Assembly (NCBI GenBank): GCA_030765665.1
Contig: JAVCCD010000079.1
Span: 1-5,610, forward strand
Direction: 5' to 3'
Length of the DNA: 5,610 bases
DNA from: Candidatus Tenebribacter mawsonii
Lineage (GTDB): Bacteria; Cloacimonadota; Cloacimonadia; Cloacimonadales; TCS61
Every line of letters starts with the position of its first letter. Position 1 is the stretch's first letter. Below are positions 1-5,610 of the stretch, piece by piece. The notes beneath the pieces were generated by a model, which was given only the letters and a program-made list of their open reading frames with translations, was not told the origin of the DNA and searched no databases. The position numbers were made by a program, and so were the translations under genes.

Positions 1-347
1 TGGTCTGTACCTAAATGGAAAAATTCTGATAAAATAGGCTGGAAGCCCTTTGCATAAAACTGTTTATAAAAATCTCTATTTGTAAATGAACTTCCAGTCT
101 CAAATTTTCTATCTTCAGTTTTACTTATGTAATATTCAACCAATTTTTCCTGAAGCTTTAGATCAACATCAATATCTCCACCCATTTCTTTGGATACAAA
201 TAATTTGCCATCTGCACGAATTCCAGAAATACTTGATGAATAAATATCTTTGCTTTTCTCAAAAACATGAATTTCGTTATTACTATCTTTTATTTTTTCA
301 ATGAAACCGATCGCAGCAGCACCAAATCCAATTATGGCTATTTTCAT
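1..347 (-). CDS. FAD-dependent dehydrogenase, N-terminal part (cut by the window edge)
   Basis: The open frame runs from an ATG at 347 off the left edge, giving 115 complete codons. The protein starts MKIAIIGFGAAAIGFIEKI, a beta strand followed by a GxGxxA-type turn (Gly7, Gly9, Ala12) and helix. An acidic residue (Glu30) ends the second strand, as in the Rossmann fold that binds FAD adenosine. The stretch at residues 42-60, with Asp46-Gly47-Lys48-Leu49 and then Gly56-Gly57-Asp58, resembles the 'SDGKL...GG' segment of the uncharacterised FAD-dependent dehydrogenases of COG2509; that family match is from memory. The substrate cannot be inferred. The start is supported by AGGA about 8 bases upstream, overlapping the TAG stop of the cyclophilin gene. 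Only 8 bases separate the two genes, so co-transcription is likely. The catalytic C-terminal part lies outside the window. Confidence 0.75.
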   Translation of the reverse strand, partial: MKIAIIGFGAAAIGFIEKIKDSNNEIHVFEKSKDIYSSSISGIRADGKLFVSKEMGGDIDVDLKLQEKLVEYYISKTEDRKFETGSSFTNRDFYKQFYAKGFQPILSEFFHLGTD

Positions 348-355
348 TTTTATTC

Positions 356-1453
356 CTATTTAAGTAAAATTGCTTTTTTCTGTATGGAAATATCCTGTGT
401 TTTTAATGTATAAAGATAAAGCCCAGATGCAACCTGATTACCATTTTCATCTTTACCATTCCAAACAAAATTATACTCACCACTTGATAAATGATTATTT
501 ACAAGAGTTTTCACACGTTGCCCTTTTATGTTGTAAATTTCCAAAGAAGCGTGACCAGATTCAACTAAATTAAATTTTATACTTGTTTCAGGATTAAATG
601 GATTTGGGATATTCTGGTGAAGAATGGCTCTGTTGCTTGCAACATCATTATTAATTCCTGTTCCACCTGTAACATTTATCCACCAGATTTTAGGTAGATC
701 ATAGTTTTCATTAGAAATTACACCTTTTACTTCATGCCATCCATTTACTAATGGGGTGTAACTAAAAATATAGCTAGTATTTTCTTGCAAGTCATCATTA
801 ATATACCAAGCATAAGTAACATTGTCATCATCGCAAACCAAAGCAAAAGCCATTATTTCATTAGCATTAACATACAACGTATCTTCTATTGGTAAGTAAC
901 TTACAAGTTGGGGGGTCATTATTCTAACACTGTCTATTACAACATCAGTAAGAGGTTTATTGGCAGGACTACCGTTAGGTCCGGTTGTTAGCACTTCACT
1001 TATTTCTTCTACGATGTCAGAACCTAAGGTTACATGACCAAAAGAAGAATGGGCATCATTTAACCATGAAGTTGGTACTACAGTTATAAAATATTGCGAA
1101 CCCCCAGTGTTTGGACCGGCATTTGCCATACCTAACACATACGGTACATTATAATTTATGTCAGGGTGAAATTCATCTGGGATAGTATATCCTGGACCAC
1201 CGTAACCAGTTCCTAGAGGGCAACCATCTTGAATCATGAAATCACTAATAACGCGATGAAAGATCAGGTTATCGTAAAAATTAGAATTTGTAAGGTCTAC
1301 AAAATTTCCAACAGTAATAGGAACCAGATCCTCACGCATTGTAACTTCAAAATCACCCATCGAGGTATGCCATTTTGCAACAGTTTGACTCCAAAGGGAA
1401 TTGATTGAAATAAGTAAAACAATTGTAATAAGAATATAACGAATTTTATTCAT
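356..1453 (-). CDS. Secreted cyclophilin-type peptidyl-prolyl isomerase with Ig-like and C-terminal sorting/FlgD-like domains
   Basis: This 365-residue protein begins with a signal peptide (residues 1 to about 22: basic MNKIR, hydrophobic core, cleavage near Ser-Gln). Residues about 24-178 form a cyclophilin domain, which isomerises Xaa-Pro bonds. The catalytic Arg67 lies in FHRVISDFMIQDG, with Phe72 and Gln75. MANAGPNTGGSQYFIT (109-124) and TSWLNDAHSSFGHV (128-141) supply the remaining pocket residues, including Gln120, Phe122, Trp130, Leu131 and His135, so the enzyme should be active. Residues about 185-262 look like an Ig-like beta domain. Residues about 278-365 match the FlgD-like / type IX-type C-terminal domain ('NIPNPFNPET' through 'VASGLYLYTL'), implying export to the surface or outside. 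GGAGG lies 7 bases before the ATG. Simple bacterial cyclophilins are roughly 150-200 residues, so the extra domains nearly double the length. Its substrate is probably an envelope or secreted protein (inference). Confidence 0.9.
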   Translation of the reverse strand: MNKIRYILITIVLLISINSLWSQTVAKWHTSMGDFEVTMREDLVPITVGNFVDLTNSNFYDNLIFHRVISDFMIQDGCPLGTGYGGPGYTIPDEFHPDINYNVPYVLGMANAGPNTGGSQYFITVVPTSWLNDAHSSFGHVTLGSDIVEEISEVLTTGPNGSPANKPLTDVVIDSVRIMTPQLVSYLPIEDTLYVNANEIMAFALVCDDDNVTYAWYINDDLQENTSYIFSYTPLVNGWHEVKGVISNENYDLPKIWWINVTGGTGINNDVASNRAILHQNIPNPFNPETSIKFNLVESGHASLEIYNIKGQRVKTLVNNHLSSGEYNFVWNGKDENGNQVASGLYLYTLKTQDISIQKKAILLK

Positions 1454-1675
1454 AACTCATCCTCCATTTTTTATTAGTATCAAACTCGAATATTCGAGTA
1501 AAAGGAAATGCGTCAATTTTTTTCCTAAATGAAATTGATATTGGCTTCTTTGAAGGCAAATTTTATTAATTCTAAAAGAATGTAGTATTGTAAAATTACT
1601 CTAAAAATAAAAAATTATTCTGTAAGTGAACAGCTTGTTTTAAGAACTGCATTTATTTTACATATGCTCTAATTC
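1454..1675. other. Intergenic region upstream of the cyclophilin gene
   Basis: This 222-base, very AT-rich gap lies between the membrane-protein gene and the cyclophilin gene. It contains the cyclophilin ribosome binding site (GGAGG at 1461-1465, minus strand) and a 16-base palindrome at 1484-1499. A TTGACG hexamer on the minus strand (1511-1516) could be a -35 element, but no good -10 lies at 16-18 bases; the nearest candidates overlap the palindrome. The size of the gap suggests the cyclophilin and FAD genes have their own promoter. No coding potential was seen, and no stable hairpin with a T-tract was found after the stop at 1676. Confidence 0.5.
1484..1499. promoter_or_regulatory. 16-base perfect palindrome, candidate operator of the cyclophilin gene
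   Basis: ACTCGAATATTCGAGT is a perfect 8+8 inverted repeat without a spacer, centred about 38 bases upstream of the cyclophilin ATG. It is more GC-rich than the surrounding sequence. On the minus strand it lies just after a TTGACG hexamer and just before a weak GATACT/TACTAA box, so it would sit within the promoter on either reading. Perfect spacer-less symmetry suits binding by a dimeric regulator better than an RNA hairpin. No regulator can be named, and the site occurs only once in the window. Confidence 0.3.
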
Positions 1676-2563
1676 TTATTCTAGATCAGGAGCGATAATT
1701 CTTTGTATTGTTTCTATTGGAAGTTCGAGTTCTTTGGCAATTTCTTCAGCCTCCCAATCTTTTGCGGCTAGATCTTTGGCTAGATTTTCCAAATAATTCA
1801 TGTCTGCAAAACCATCTGAAGGGCGTAAGTTATCATCATTTCCTTTGAAAGCGGATATTTTTTTGCGAAAAAGTTTGATTATAAGAAAAATGACTACTAC
1901 TAATAAAATTAGAGCAATTACAACAATCCCAATAAGTTTAAAATTTAATTTTGAGACAATGTTCTGCAAATCAGATTTTACGATCTCGGCAACTTTAACC
2001 GATTCTCTCTTTGTAACAGCTTGTGCAGGTTTACTATCTGCAGTTTTTTGCTGAGATTTTAATTCATTACGGAGTCTAAGAACTTTATTGTTATATTCTT
2101 CTGCTAATTTGGCATCTCCAATTGTCTCATAAAAAGAGGCATAGCTTGTAAGTTCGGAAAGTGTCTGAGGATCTGTTGAGATAAAAATATCCAGAACAAG
2201 CTTGAAAACATCTCCCTGCAATTCCATCCCTTCTACTTTATAGATTTCTCCAGTAACAATCAATTGCGACGTATTAATGTTGATCATAACCATAACTTTA
2301 TCTGTTGTAACCCAGTAATTTAGACCCGTTATGACTTTGTTGTCAGGCATGTCTAATTTCTGCAATGATGCATCTTTTCGGCATCCAGCAAGGTTTATTT
2401 GGATATCAGATTCATGCTTGAGGATCTCGTAGTCTGGTCTGGTATCAAACACTAATACGGTTCGGTCTATCACGCCATAATCTTTATGGTATACATCAAT
2501 AAGGTAATTTGCATTTAAAAAGCTGACAAATACTAAAAATATTAATATGAAAGTTCTTCTCAT
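1676..2563 (-). CDS. Single-pass membrane protein with AMIN-like outer domain and HTH-like cytoplasmic tail
   Basis: This is a 295-residue protein of unknown function. A signal peptide or anchor occupies residues 1 to about 18. Residues about 33-127 are beta-strand rich and end in GDVFKLVLDIF; the pattern of short strands with a central 'DIQINLAG' recalls AMIN domains, which bind cell-wall or envelope polymers (weak resemblance, judged by eye). Residues about 131-170 are helical, and SYASFYETIGDAKLAEEYNN looks like one TPR unit. A polar linker leads to a strong transmembrane helix at about 210-232, followed by basic residues (KLFRKK). The C-terminal tail, residues 256-291, reads LENLAKDLAAKDWEAEEIAKEL and then LPIETIQRII, a short helix-turn-helix-like motif as seen at the ends of some small membrane-anchored proteins. 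If the N-terminus is exported, the tail is cytoplasmic. GGGAG lies 7 bases before the ATG. Confidence 0.75.
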   Translation of the reverse strand: MRRTFILIFLVFVSFLNANYLIDVYHKDYGVIDRTVLVFDTRPDYEILKHESDIQINLAGCRKDASLQKLDMPDNKVITGLNYWVTTDKVMVMININTSQLIVTGEIYKVEGMELQGDVFKLVLDIFISTDPQTLSELTSYASFYETIGDAKLAEEYNNKVLRLRNELKSQQKTADSKPAQAVTKRESVKVAEIVKSDLQNIVSKLNFKLIGIVVIALILLVVVIFLIIKLFRKKISAFKGNDDNLRPSDGFADMNYLENLAKDLAAKDWEAEEIAKELELPIETIQRIIAPDLE

Positions 2564-2662
2564 TAAAGCTCCCAGAGTCCTTATTCTATACTTTTCTAAC
2601 TTTTAAAATACTTTTTCTTTTGTCAATATTAGAATTTAAAAGCAGCTTTTTTAAAAAAGTAT
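2564..2662 (-). promoter_or_regulatory. 99-base gap with a possible promoter for the membrane-protein gene
   Basis: On the minus strand the gap holds a consensus -35 hexamer TTGACA (2621-2626) and a -10-like TATAGAAT (2583-2590). They are about 30 bases apart, too far to form one sigma-70 promoter, and the sequence 16-18 bases after TTGACA is only a run of A and T. A promoter here is plausible but not demonstrated; the gene could instead be read through from rnf. The ribosome binding site GGGAG lies at the left end of the gap. A 14-base A/T palindrome at 2646-2659 has no loop and no following T-tract. Confidence 0.25.
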
Positions 2663-3313
2663 TCATTTTCTCTTTAGTTTTCTTTTAGCAATTCTCAAAT
2701 TAGTTTGGAACCTTGGGTCATCAGGTCTTATAGTTATAGCTTTCATAGCGAAATTGTACGCTTTTGGAAAATCTTTTAGCATAATGTAAAGAGTAGCAAT
2801 GTTGTTAATTATTGTAGCATCTTGTGGAAAATATTCATTTGCTTGTAAAAGAATGTGGAGAGCATTTCTATCATTTTTAAGTTTGAGTTCGATAGTAGCT
2901 TCTTTAAATAATTCCTTAGCTTTTACATATTTTTCTCGAGCTACAACATCATTTGCAATCTTATGATATTGAATATATGCTTTCTTATTTGGAAATAATT
3001 TAACTGCTTCATAATAAAATCTAATTGCCTCATCCCATTTTCTTTGCATGATATTACATTCTGCTAAAGCGAGTAGGTTCAACTCATTTTCTGGGTATTC
3101 AGCATAGATATTTTCTAAGTATTGCTCTGCTTTAGAAAATTCGGAAAGCGAAAGCAAGGCTACAGCTAGATTAAATTTGTTCTCAACTGAGTTGTTGAGA
3201 AGGATTGCTTTTTGAAAACACAAGTAAGCTTTTTTAAAGTCATTCTTTGTAAGAAGCTTCTGTCCTTGTTTCCTTAGATGTTTCTCATTGAGATCTTCAA
3301 AAAAGCTCATCAT
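2663..3313 (-). CDS. TPR-repeat protein downstream of rnfB
   Basis: This 216-residue protein has no signal peptide and no membrane segment, so it is probably cytoplasmic. It consists almost entirely of tetratricopeptide repeats: about 11-44 (KNDFKKAYLCFQKAILLNN), 45-76 (SEFSKAEQYLENIYAEYPEN), 77-109 (RKWDEAIRFYYEAVKLFPNK), a diverged repeat at about 133-165 (LLQANEYFPQD) and 166-199 (KDFPKAYNFAMKAITIRPDD). It ends in a basic tail (residues 204-216, rich in Lys and Arg). TPRs form protein-binding superhelices; the partner is unknown. The gene starts 5 bases after the rnfB stop, and its Shine-Dalgarno (AAGGAAG) lies within the end of rnfB, so it is probably in the rnf transcript. The start could be either of two adjacent ATGs (3313 or 3310); the first is closer to the Shine-Dalgarno. 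A role as an Rnf assembly factor is possible but unsupported beyond position. Confidence 0.8.
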   Translation of the reverse strand: MMSFFEDLNEKHLRKQGQKLLTKNDFKKAYLCFQKAILLNNSVENKFNLAVALLSLSEFSKAEQYLENIYAEYPENELNLLALAECNIMQRKWDEAIRFYYEAVKLFPNKKAYIQYHKIANDVVAREKYVKAKELFKEATIELKLKNDRNALHILLQANEYFPQDATIINNIATLYIMLKDFPKAYNFAMKAITIRPDDPRFQTNLRIAKRKLKRK

Positions 3314-3318
3314 AAAAA

Positions 3319-4218
3319 TTAACTTTCTTCCTTGTTCACTTCACTTTTCTGTTCTTCAAGTTTCTTTTTAATCGCATCTGCTTTTGCAGCTGCTTTTTTT
3401 TGAGCACGAACTTCCTTTAAAGGATCAAAAATTGCAGCTGTAGGGCATACATCTGCACACATTCCACAAACAATACACTTGTCATAATCAATAATTGCTA
3501 GATTATTATCCATTGTTATTGCATCAACAGGACATTTTTTAACACAAAGTGTACAAGCAATACAAGCAGTATTATTGCCGCATGCTTTTCTAGATACAGC
3601 ACCTTTATCATGTGAAGCACAGAGAATGTGAACACGTTTTTTTATTGAAACCATTTCGATCAAGTCTCTTGGGCAGGCAATAGCACATGCACCACATCCG
3701 GTACAATTATCATTATTAACAATAATCATTCCATTGTCATCAATGTGCAATGCATCAAATTTACAAGCTTTTACACAGTCATATTGGTAAACGCATCCAA
3801 AGTTACATGCGTTTGGACCACCAGATACTAAGATCGCTGCTTTACAGGTTTCTATTCCCTGATAGTTATATTTAAAGTTTGTATTATCTTTACCGCCGCT
3901 TTGACAATGAATGATGGCAACTTTTCTATCTGCTGTTGTAGCTTCCATACCCATAATTTCTGCGACATGTTTAATAACCTCATCTCCACCAGGAGCACAA
4001 AGATTTATTTCAGCACCTTTTTCTACTATGGCTTCAGCATAAGCTGCACATCCAGGATAACCACAAGCTCCACAATTTGCACTTGGAAGGATTTCGTTAA
4101 TACTTTCAATTTTTGGATCAATCTCAACATGGAATTTTTTTGAGGCGAATGCTAAACCTAAACCATAAATAAGTCCTAAAGCACCTAACGTTAATACTGA
4201 ATAAATTAATATCGACAT
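3319..4218 (-). CDS. rnfB: Rnf complex subunit RnfB, long multi-cluster ferredoxin-type form
   Basis: RnfB is the iron-sulfur subunit that accepts electrons from reduced ferredoxin in the Rnf ferredoxin:NAD+ oxidoreductase. The 299-residue protein starts with a membrane anchor (about 4-25). The RnfB/NqrB-type 4Fe-4S motif follows at Cys49, 52, 57 and 74 (NCGACGYPGCAAYAEAI). Next comes a spaced set at Cys138, 142, 148 and 152, then three CxxCxxCxxxC ferredoxin motifs at Cys172-182, 219-229 and 248-258. Extra cysteines lie at 105, 125, 200 and 213. This matches the long RnfB of acetogens and other anaerobes, not the shorter proteobacterial form of about 190 residues. The last 30 or so residues are a charged Lys/Glu/Ala-rich helix. 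The ATG at 4218 is chosen because GGGGGG sits 5 bases upstream and the protein then begins directly with the anchor. The in-frame ATG at 4281 would overlap rnfA by 53 bases. The gene follows rnfA by 10 bases. Confidence 0.95.
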   Translation of the reverse strand: MSILIYSVLTLGALGLIYGLGLAFASKKFHVEIDPKIESINEILPSANCGACGYPGCAAYAEAIVEKGAEINLCAPGGDEVIKHVAEIMGMEATTADRKVAIIHCQSGGKDNTNFKYNYQGIETCKAAILVSGGPNACNFGCVYQYDCVKACKFDALHIDDNGMIIVNNDNCTGCGACAIACPRDLIEMVSIKKRVHILCASHDKGAVSRKACGNNTACIACTLCVKKCPVDAITMDNNLAIIDYDKCIVCGMCADVCPTAAIFDPLKEVRAQKKAAAKADAIKKKLEEQKSEVNKEES

Positions 4219-4223
4219 TAATT

Positions 4224-4229
4224 CCCCCC
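4224..4229 (-). promoter_or_regulatory. Ribosome binding site that fixes the rnfB start
   Basis: The minus strand reads TAGGGGGGAATTAATG here. A run of six G begins at the last base of the rnfA TAG stop and ends 5 bases before the rnfB ATG at 4218. This placement favours the 299-residue RnfB over a 320-residue version starting inside rnfA, and suggests ribosomes finishing rnfA can reinitiate on rnfB. Confidence 0.65.
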
Positions 4230-4816
4230 TAAAATTTGAGACCGGAAAAGCCCAAGAAAGCAAGTGCCATACTTCCAGCAACTATCATCGAGATAGGCAT
4301 TCCCTTCATGCTAACAGGTAATTCTGCGCGTTCCAAACGTTCCCTTATACCAGCCATTAAAATTAGAACAAGAGTAAAACCAATTCCTGCAAATAATCCA
4401 TTAAGAATAGCAAAAATGAAATTGTATTCAGATTGAATATTCAAAATTGCTACACCAAGAACAGCACAGTTTGTAGTAATAAGAGGAAGGAAAACTCCCA
4501 AAGATTTATAGAGAGCAGGTGCTGTTTTTTGAATAACCATTTCTACAAGTTGAACAAGTGATGCTATCGTAAGAATAAATGCTATCGTTTGTAAAAATTC
4601 AATATGCAATGGTACCAGGAGATAAGTGTGAATGAGCCATGTGAATGTAGAAGCCATTGTCATCACAAAGATAACAGCCATTCCCATACCAATCGCAGAG
4701 TCCAATTTTTTGGAGACACCAATATAGGGGCAAAGCCCAAGGAATCTCATCAAAACAAAGTTTTGAACGAAGATGGCCATTACAGCCATGAAAAGTATTT
4801 TTCCAACAAATTCCAT
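4229..4816 (-). CDS. rnfA: Rnf complex membrane subunit RnfA
   Basis: RnfA is a six-helix integral membrane subunit that pairs with RnfE. In the related Nqr complex, the homologous pair holds an iron-sulfur cluster in mid-membrane, and that cluster passes electrons across during ion transport. The 195-residue length is normal. Hallmarks are NFVLMRFLGLCPYIGVS with Cys29, FLPLITTNCAVLGVAIL with Cys117, and GFTLVLILMAGIRERL at residues 146-161. Both cysteines expected to ligate the cluster are therefore present. Hydrophobic segments lie near 5-25, 38-60, 72-93, 103-125, 132-155 and 173-193. The start is supported by GGAG 7 bases upstream; an in-frame TAA directly abuts the ATG, so the frame cannot extend further. 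Unusually for a compact rnf operon, 140 bases separate it from rnfE. Confidence 0.96.
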   Translation of the reverse strand: MEFVGKILFMAVMAIFVQNFVLMRFLGLCPYIGVSKKLDSAIGMGMAVIFVMTMASTFTWLIHTYLLVPLHIEFLQTIAFILTIASLVQLVEMVIQKTAPALYKSLGVFLPLITTNCAVLGVAILNIQSEYNFIFAILNGLFAGIGFTLVLILMAGIRERLERAELPVSMKGMPISMIVAGSMALAFLGFSGLKF

Positions 4817-4835
4817 TTATATACTCCTTTTATTC

Positions 4836-4951
4836 AACGCAGATATTTTATGATGCTTATGAAAACGTATGATATTCAGATTAATTTTTCTTTCCATTTC
4901 TACCCTACTTCTCTTCATATTCTTTCATATCTCTCAGCGTAGATCAGCGTT
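4836..4951. repeat. Candidate small inverted-repeat (MITE/REP-like) element between rnfE and rnfA
   Basis: The segment is bounded by AACGCAGAT (4836-4844) and ATCAGCGTT (4943-4951). The reverse complement of the second is AACGCTGAT, so 8 of 9 positions match the first. The right end also contains two direct copies of TCAGCGT (4934-4940 and 4944-4950), ten bases apart. The interior is AT-rich and encodes nothing convincing. Motifs of the form 'AACGCAGAT / AACGCTGAT' recur between genes in many environmental bacterial genomes (general recollection, not a match I could check). An inserted element would explain why rnfE and rnfA are 140 bases apart when the other rnf junctions here are 10 bases or less. 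No target-site duplication is obvious. Confidence 0.35.
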
Positions 4952-4956
4952 TAATT

Positions 4957-5544
4957 TTATTTCTTCTTCTTTAAATTCATTAAACCCATCAACAAACCCA
5001 TAACGATAAAAGCACCAGGTGCTAATATTGCTATAAGCATTGGTTGATATGAATCTGGTAAAATATTAATTCCAAGGAACTGACCAGCTCCTAATACTTC
5101 ACGAATTCCACCAATAACAACTAAGGCAAGAGTGAAACCTAGACCCATACCCAAACCATCTAATATTGATCTTAACACATTGTTCTTGCTGGCAAAAGCT
5201 TCTGCTCTTCCTAAAATTATACAGTTAACAACTATTAACGGAATAAACAACCCTAAACTTTTATGTATGTCAGGGAGATATGCATGCATTACCATATCAA
5301 CTATTGTTACAAATGATGCAATGACAACAATATAAGCTGGAATTCTAATTTTTGATGGAATTAGATTTTTTATAAGTGAAATGAATATATTAGAAAAAAC
5401 GAGTACGAAAGTTGCAGCCAACCCCATGCCGATTGCATTTACAACAGAAGATGTAACTGCGAGTGTTGGACATAGACCTAATGCCATCACAAATACAGGG
5501 TTTTCTTTAATAAATCCTTTTGTGAATTCTTTAAGTAAAGTCAT
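4957..5544 (-). CDS. rnfE: Rnf complex membrane subunit RnfE
   Basis: RnfE is the second six-helix membrane subunit, a paralogue of RnfA inserted in the opposite orientation, and shares the intramembrane iron-sulfur site. The protein has 195 residues. Diagnostic motifs are KENPVFVMALGLCPTLAVT with Cys25, FIPLIVVNCIILGRAEAFAS with Cys108, and GFTLALVVIGGIREVLGAG at residues 136-154. 'LGRAEAF' and 'GGIREVLGAG' separate RnfE (and NqrD) from RnfA (and NqrE); the neighbouring RnfB makes this Rnf rather than Nqr. Hydrophobic segments lie near 16-32, 36-58, 69-89, 97-114, 128-147 and 168-190. It ends in a basic LKKKK tail. The start is firm: AGGAGG lies 6 to 7 bases upstream, within the end of the preceding gene. 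The ATG shares one base with that gene's TAA stop, indicating translational coupling. Confidence 0.96.
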   Translation of the reverse strand: MTLLKEFTKGFIKENPVFVMALGLCPTLAVTSSVVNAIGMGLAATFVLVFSNIFISLIKNLIPSKIRIPAYIVVIASFVTIVDMVMHAYLPDIHKSLGLFIPLIVVNCIILGRAEAFASKNNVLRSILDGLGMGLGFTLALVVIGGIREVLGAGQFLGINILPDSYQPMLIAILAPGAFIVMGLLMGLMNLKKKK

Positions 5545-5610
5545 TATTCAACCTCCTCATTTGCTTCTTCTCTTGGGATATCAAGTTTACCCATAGCGGA
5601 TTTTATGGAA
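5544..5610 (-). CDS. rnfG: Probable RnfG, C-terminal end only (cut by the window edge)
   Basis: Only the last 21 sense codons and the TAA stop are present, ending SIKSAMGKLDIPREEANEEVE. This is the only one of the three minus-strand frames open to the edge, and its stop overlaps the rnfE ATG by one base. The fragment is too short to identify by itself. The name comes from the conserved order rnfC-D-G-E-A-B, in which rnfG directly precedes rnfE. In RnfG a flavin-attachment motif (SGAT-type) lies shortly before the C-terminus, which suits a final helix such as SIKSAMGKL, but the motif itself is outside the window. RnfG carries covalently bound FMN on the outer side of the membrane. The acidic last ten residues double as the rnfE ribosome binding site. 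Confidence 0.65.
   Translation of the reverse strand, partial: SIKSAMGKLDIPREEANEEVE

Noticed and set aside
86..304. A 72-codon plus-strand frame at the left end.
   Set aside because: It lies opposite the FAD-dehydrogenase coding sequence, which has a clear dinucleotide-binding motif and ribosome binding site. The plus-strand product is an aromatic-rich, non-protein-like sequence.
1605..1650. Short imperfect hairpins followed by a T-rich run after the membrane-protein gene, considered as an intrinsic terminator.
   Set aside because: The stems are only 3-4 base pairs or bulged. T-rich runs are expected by chance in such AT-rich sequence.
2646..2659. 14-base palindrome CTTTTTTAAAAAAG after the TPR gene, considered as a terminator.
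   Set aside because: It is made almost only of A/T, leaves no loop and has no following T-tract, so it would not form a stable terminator hairpin.
4219..4281. A 21-codon N-terminal extension of RnfB from an in-frame ATG at 4281.
   Set aside because: It would overlap the end of rnfA by 53 bases. The strong G-run 5 bases before the ATG at 4218, and a membrane anchor starting directly there, fit RnfB better.
4817..4897. A 26-codon minus-strand reading frame (MERKINLNIIRFHKHHKISA...) with AGGG upstream and its TAA abutting the rnfA ATG, resembling a leader peptide.
   Set aside because: It is short, its composition merely reflects the AT-rich spacer, and it includes one end of the repeat-like element. 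Nothing but its position supports translation.
3901..4942. Open plus-strand frames opposite rnfB and rnfA (3901-4143, 4236-4436, 4604-4942).
   Set aside because: They lie antisense to genes with clear family motifs, have no recognisable domains, and show low-complexity composition typical of antisense frames.

Overview
This AT-rich window carries seven genes, complete or partial, all on the minus strand, so it is read from right to left. The organism looks like an anaerobic or fermentative bacterium with an ion-translocating Rnf complex. A secreted protein ends in an 'NIPNPFNPET...GxYxxxWxGxDxxGxxVxSGxYxYxL' tail (FlgD-like / type IX-type C-terminal domain). That tail, the low GC and the long multi-cluster RnfB together suggest the Cloacimonadota or a related FCB-group lineage. 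This placement is an inference from protein style; no marker gene is present.

Right part (3319-5610): the distal end of an rnf operon. It holds the last 21 codons of a probable rnfG, then rnfE, rnfA and rnfB, matching the C-D-G-E-A-B order of clostridial-type operons. rnfG and rnfE overlap by one base, and rnfA and rnfB are 10 bases apart. The exception is a 140-base gap between rnfE and rnfA. This gap contains a roughly 116-base AT-rich segment bounded by near-perfect 9-base inverted repeats (AACGCAGAT / ATCAGCGTT), possibly a small inserted repeat element. The Rnf complex links electron transfer between reduced ferredoxin and NAD+ to Na+ or H+ transport across the cytoplasmic membrane.

Middle (1676-3313): a soluble TPR-repeat protein starts 5 bases after rnfB, so it is probably co-transcribed with rnf. 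After a 99-base gap comes a single-pass membrane protein. It has a signal peptide, a beta-rich AMIN-like extracytoplasmic domain, a TPR-like helical stretch, one transmembrane helix and a small cytoplasmic helix-turn-helix-like tail. Its function is unknown.

Left part (1-1453): after a 222-base gap with a 16-base perfect palindrome, a secreted cyclophilin-type peptidyl-prolyl isomerase carries an Ig-like middle domain and the C-terminal sorting/FlgD-like domain. Eight bases downstream begins the N-terminal third or less of an FAD-dependent dehydrogenase (COG2509-like), cut off by the window edge.

No RNA genes, CRISPR arrays, transposase genes or convincing intrinsic terminators were found. 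The Rnf module is well known. The less ordinary parts are the two uncharacterised genes behind rnf, the multidomain exported cyclophilin and the repeat-like segment inside the rnf operon.
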